Notes under the pieces: model-generated | The model's database searches: none | Told to the model about the DNA's origin: nothing | Seen by the model: the letters and a program-made list of their open reading frames with translations, nothing else | Program-made: the position numbers and the translations under genes | In this document: positions 63,527 to 64,000 of the stretch, piece after piece | Numbering within the stretch: the first letter of the stretch is position 1 | Layout: every line of letters begins with the position of its first letter | Assembly (NCBI RefSeq): GCF_003586445.1 | Contig: NZ_CP030028.1 | Span: forward strand, 3,176,501 to 3,240,500 | From: Bacillus sp. Y1 | GTDB lineage: Bacteria > Bacillota > Bacilli > Bacillales > Cytobacillaceae | Reading direction: 5' to 3' | Length of the DNA stretch: 64,000 nucleotides

Positions 63527-64000
63527 ATGGCAGAGCAATATCAATCTAGAGAGGAGCGCCGCAAACAGTTAGAAAAACAGAAACAATCTAATAAGAAAAA
63601 AGGCAAAAAGCCTGCAAAAGGATTGTTCATGAAGATTTTTCTTATCCTTGTCGCACTTGGAATTACAGGGATTGTTGTCGGTGCTGCTACATTTGCATAT
63701 ATGATTAAAGACACTCCAGAGCTTGATGAAACGCTTTTAAAGGATCCCATTTCCTCCCAAGTCTTTGATATGAACGGGGATCCTTTCACGGAAATAGGGT
63801 CTGTAAAAAGGGACTATGTAAATTATGAAGATATTCCGGAAACAGTCAGAGACGCCTTTATTGCAACGGAGGACTCTCGCTTTTTTGAACATAATGGAAT
63901 TGACTTGATTCGTTTAGGTGGTGCGGTTATTGCGAACGTTACCGACGGCTTCGGCTCTGAAGGAGCTAGTACGATTACACAGCAGGTTGTAAAAAATTCA
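63527..64000 (+). CDS. ponA: Penicillin-binding protein 1A/1B, N-terminal part
   Basis: The first 158 residues of a bifunctional class A PBP, cut by the window end. A basic cytosolic tail (SREERRKQLEKQKQ, KKKGKKPAKG) precedes one membrane anchor (about 39-63) and the start of the glycosyltransferase-51 domain with ATEDSRFFEHNGID (catalytic Glu) and EGASTITQQVVKN. It polymerises and crosslinks peptidoglycan. AAAGGAAGG precedes the ATG. Confidence 0.95.
   Translation, partial: MAEQYQSREERRKQLEKQKQSNKKKGKKPAKGLFMKIFLILVALGITGIVVGAATFAYMIKDTPELDETLLKDPISSQVFDMNGDPFTEIGSVKRDYVNYEDIPETVRDAFIATEDSRFFEHNGIDLIRLGGAVIANVTDGFGSEGASTITQQVVKNS

Overview
The window looks like chromosomal DNA from an endospore-forming member of the Bacillaceae. 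It is AT-rich. It carries type-B RNase P RNA, spore genes (sspL, sspM, cotD) and long runs of genes in the order seen around ypiP-yphP, ypgR-ypgQ-bsaA-metA, cspD-ypeQ-ypeP-ypdQ-ypcP, ypbR-ypbQ-ypbP, ypwA-ypvA-ypsC-rnpB-gpsB-ypsA-cotD-yprB-yprA and yppG-yppF-yppE-yppD-sspM-yppC-recU-ponA of Bacillus subtilis. No prophage, insertion sequence or CRISPR array is visible. The species cannot be fixed from the window.

Layout. 1-12,700: housekeeping and redox genes (methyltransferase, bacilliredoxin, CvfC-like HEAT protein, ABC-F ATPase, HD phosphohydrolase, a frameshifted degV, glutathione peroxidase, formate-THF ligase, homoserine O-acetyltransferase, MntR, topoisomerase III). 12,850-29,240: a purine/ureide catabolic island unlike the surrounding backbone. 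29,370-44,240: backbone with cspD, two RNase H-like proteins, spore genes, the two-headed dynamin DynA, the BpsAB polyketide pair and CheX. 44,550-46,850: a ba3-type cytochrome oxidase operon. 46,900-62,700: conserved yp- genes, rnpB, and the MrfAB DNA-repair pair beside a Crp/Fnr regulator. 62,860-64,000: recU and the start of ponA.

The island is the most interesting part. It encodes OHCU decarboxylase and hydroxyisourate hydrolase, which act below urate, then allantoinase, allantoate amidohydrolase, ureidoglycine-glyoxylate aminotransferase and the regulator PucR. No known urate oxidase is visible. Instead an FAD/NAD(P)-dependent oxidoreductase sits between uraD and uraH, exactly where the missing step would be, and is translationally coupled to uraH. 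PucG-type aminotransferases make oxalurate. A nearby operon encodes an amidase-signature enzyme and a GGT-fold Ntn hydrolase that resemble the Klebsiella oxalurate/oxamate enzymes, followed by two half-size CHR-family anion transporters. A Rieske oxygenase with its own ABC importer lies in the same island. Sites matching the TnrA consensus (three perfect) and PucR-box-like sites lie in the promoter regions of these operons. I infer one nitrogen-controlled regulon that takes urate, and perhaps another N-heterocycle, to oxalate and ammonia.

Smaller points worth attention are a Fur-box-controlled 34-residue membrane peptide, a terminator-like hairpin in the bpsAB leader, an inverted pair of GC-rich intergenic repeats, a Crp/Fnr half-palindrome ahead of the oxidase operon, and several very small genes.
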